From JAUREX01 sp044356825 (GTDB taxonomy: Bacteria > Pseudomonadota > Alphaproteobacteria > Rhodobacterales > Rhodobacteraceae), in contig JBIKVM010000063.1 in the NCBI GenBank assembly GCA_044356825.1, positions 1 to 13,331 on the forward strand: 13,331 nt of DNA, written 5' to 3'. Positions 13,168 to 13,331 of this stretch are shown here, piece after piece. The number at the start of each line of letters is the position of its first letter. Position 1 is the first letter of the stretch. The notes beneath the pieces are model-generated. The model did not search any database and was not told the origin of the DNA. It worked only from the letters and a program-made list of their open reading frames with translations. The position numbers were made by a program, and so were the translations under genes.

Positions 13168-13331
13168 TCAGGGCGCGACGCGGACCGTCGCCATGCGGTC
13201 GGGGGTGGCCACCTCGCCGTTCTGGCCGGTGCCGCGGGTGATCGCGTCCACGACCTCCATCCCCGAGATCACGCGGCCCACGACCGTATACTGGCCATCG
13301 AGATGCGGCGCAGGGGCGAACATGATGAAGA
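13168..13331 (-). CDS. cyclophilin-type peptidyl-prolyl cis-trans isomerase, C-terminal end (partial)
   Basis: The gene runs off the right edge; 53 complete codons plus the stop are visible. FIMFAPAPHLDGQYTVVGRV and ISGMEVVDAI match the cyclophilin core around the FFI.....LDG..TVFG.V motif and its following helix. These enzymes speed proline isomerisation during folding. The position of the cyclosporin-binding Trp of human cyclophilin A (EWLDG) is His here (PHLDG), which suggests a cyclosporin-insensitive bacterial type. The N terminus is outside the window, so whether it is periplasmic (PpiA) or cytosolic (PpiB) cannot be decided. It lies upstream of the endolysin gene on the same strand, 94 bases from its start, with a GC-rich hairpin between. 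Confidence 0.9.
   Translation of the reverse strand, partial: FIMFAPAPHLDGQYTVVGRVISGMEVVDAITRGTGQNGEVATPDRMATVRVAP

Noticed and set aside
1..13331. Prophage, genomic island or mobile element
   Set aside because: No integrase, transposase, attachment repeats, tRNA junction or drop in GC is visible; the holin-endolysin pair alone is better explained as a GTA lysis module.

Overview
The window is GC-rich, with strong G/C preference at third codon positions and long open shadow frames. It carries a gene set typical of Rhodobacterales (Alphaproteobacteria; Rhodobacter, Paracoccus or Roseobacter relatives). The main pointers are the phaZ / phaC-phaP-phaR cluster, CTGC-N3-GCAG palindromes before phaP, a ccmF-ccmH pair, and a two-gene lysis cassette resembling the one used to release Rhodobacter gene transfer agents (GTAs). 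I see no tRNA, rRNA, CRISPR array, insertion sequence or phage structural gene. Coding density is very high and no gap between genes exceeds about 180 bases.

Layout. 1-954 (+): the end of a TauE/SafE-type permease, overlapping by ATGA with a TIGR02186-like exported protein. 967-1380 (-): a small cysteine-containing lipoprotein. 1502-4157 (+): fabD followed by two alpha/beta hydrolases in one tightly overlapping unit, with no fabG next to it. 4177-5445 (-): phaZ, a cysteine-type intracellular PHB depolymerase. 5540-8642 (+): phaC (class I PHA synthase), phaP (phasin) and phaR (repressor). 8646-11871 (-): ccmF, ccmH and a PaaG-like enoyl-CoA isomerase/hydratase that begins at a TTG codon. 11959-13073 (-): a 3TM-type holin and a GH108-like endolysin with an EF-hand/dockerin-like calcium loop. 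13168-13331 (-): the end of a cyclophilin.

How the genes work together. The centre is a polyhydroxybutyrate (PHB) storage module. PhaC makes polymer, PhaZ mobilises it, PhaP coats the granule, and PhaR should repress phaP (and probably itself) until it is sequestered on nascent polymer. The DNA supports this directly: two near-perfect palindromes lie before phaP, and the second fills the spacer of the best candidate promoter. A perfect 12-bp terminator separates phaP from phaR, so phaR probably has its own promoter. The fabD unit may tie fatty-acid precursor supply to ester or thioester hydrolysis, but that is inference. The ccm genes handle haem attachment to c-type cytochromes.

Most genes belong to recognised families. 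The points most worth a second look are the operator-in-spacer layout at phaP, the calcium-loop endolysin in the putative GTA lysis cassette, the fabD-hydrolase-hydrolase unit, and the ccmF start, which sits just after a TATAAA box.
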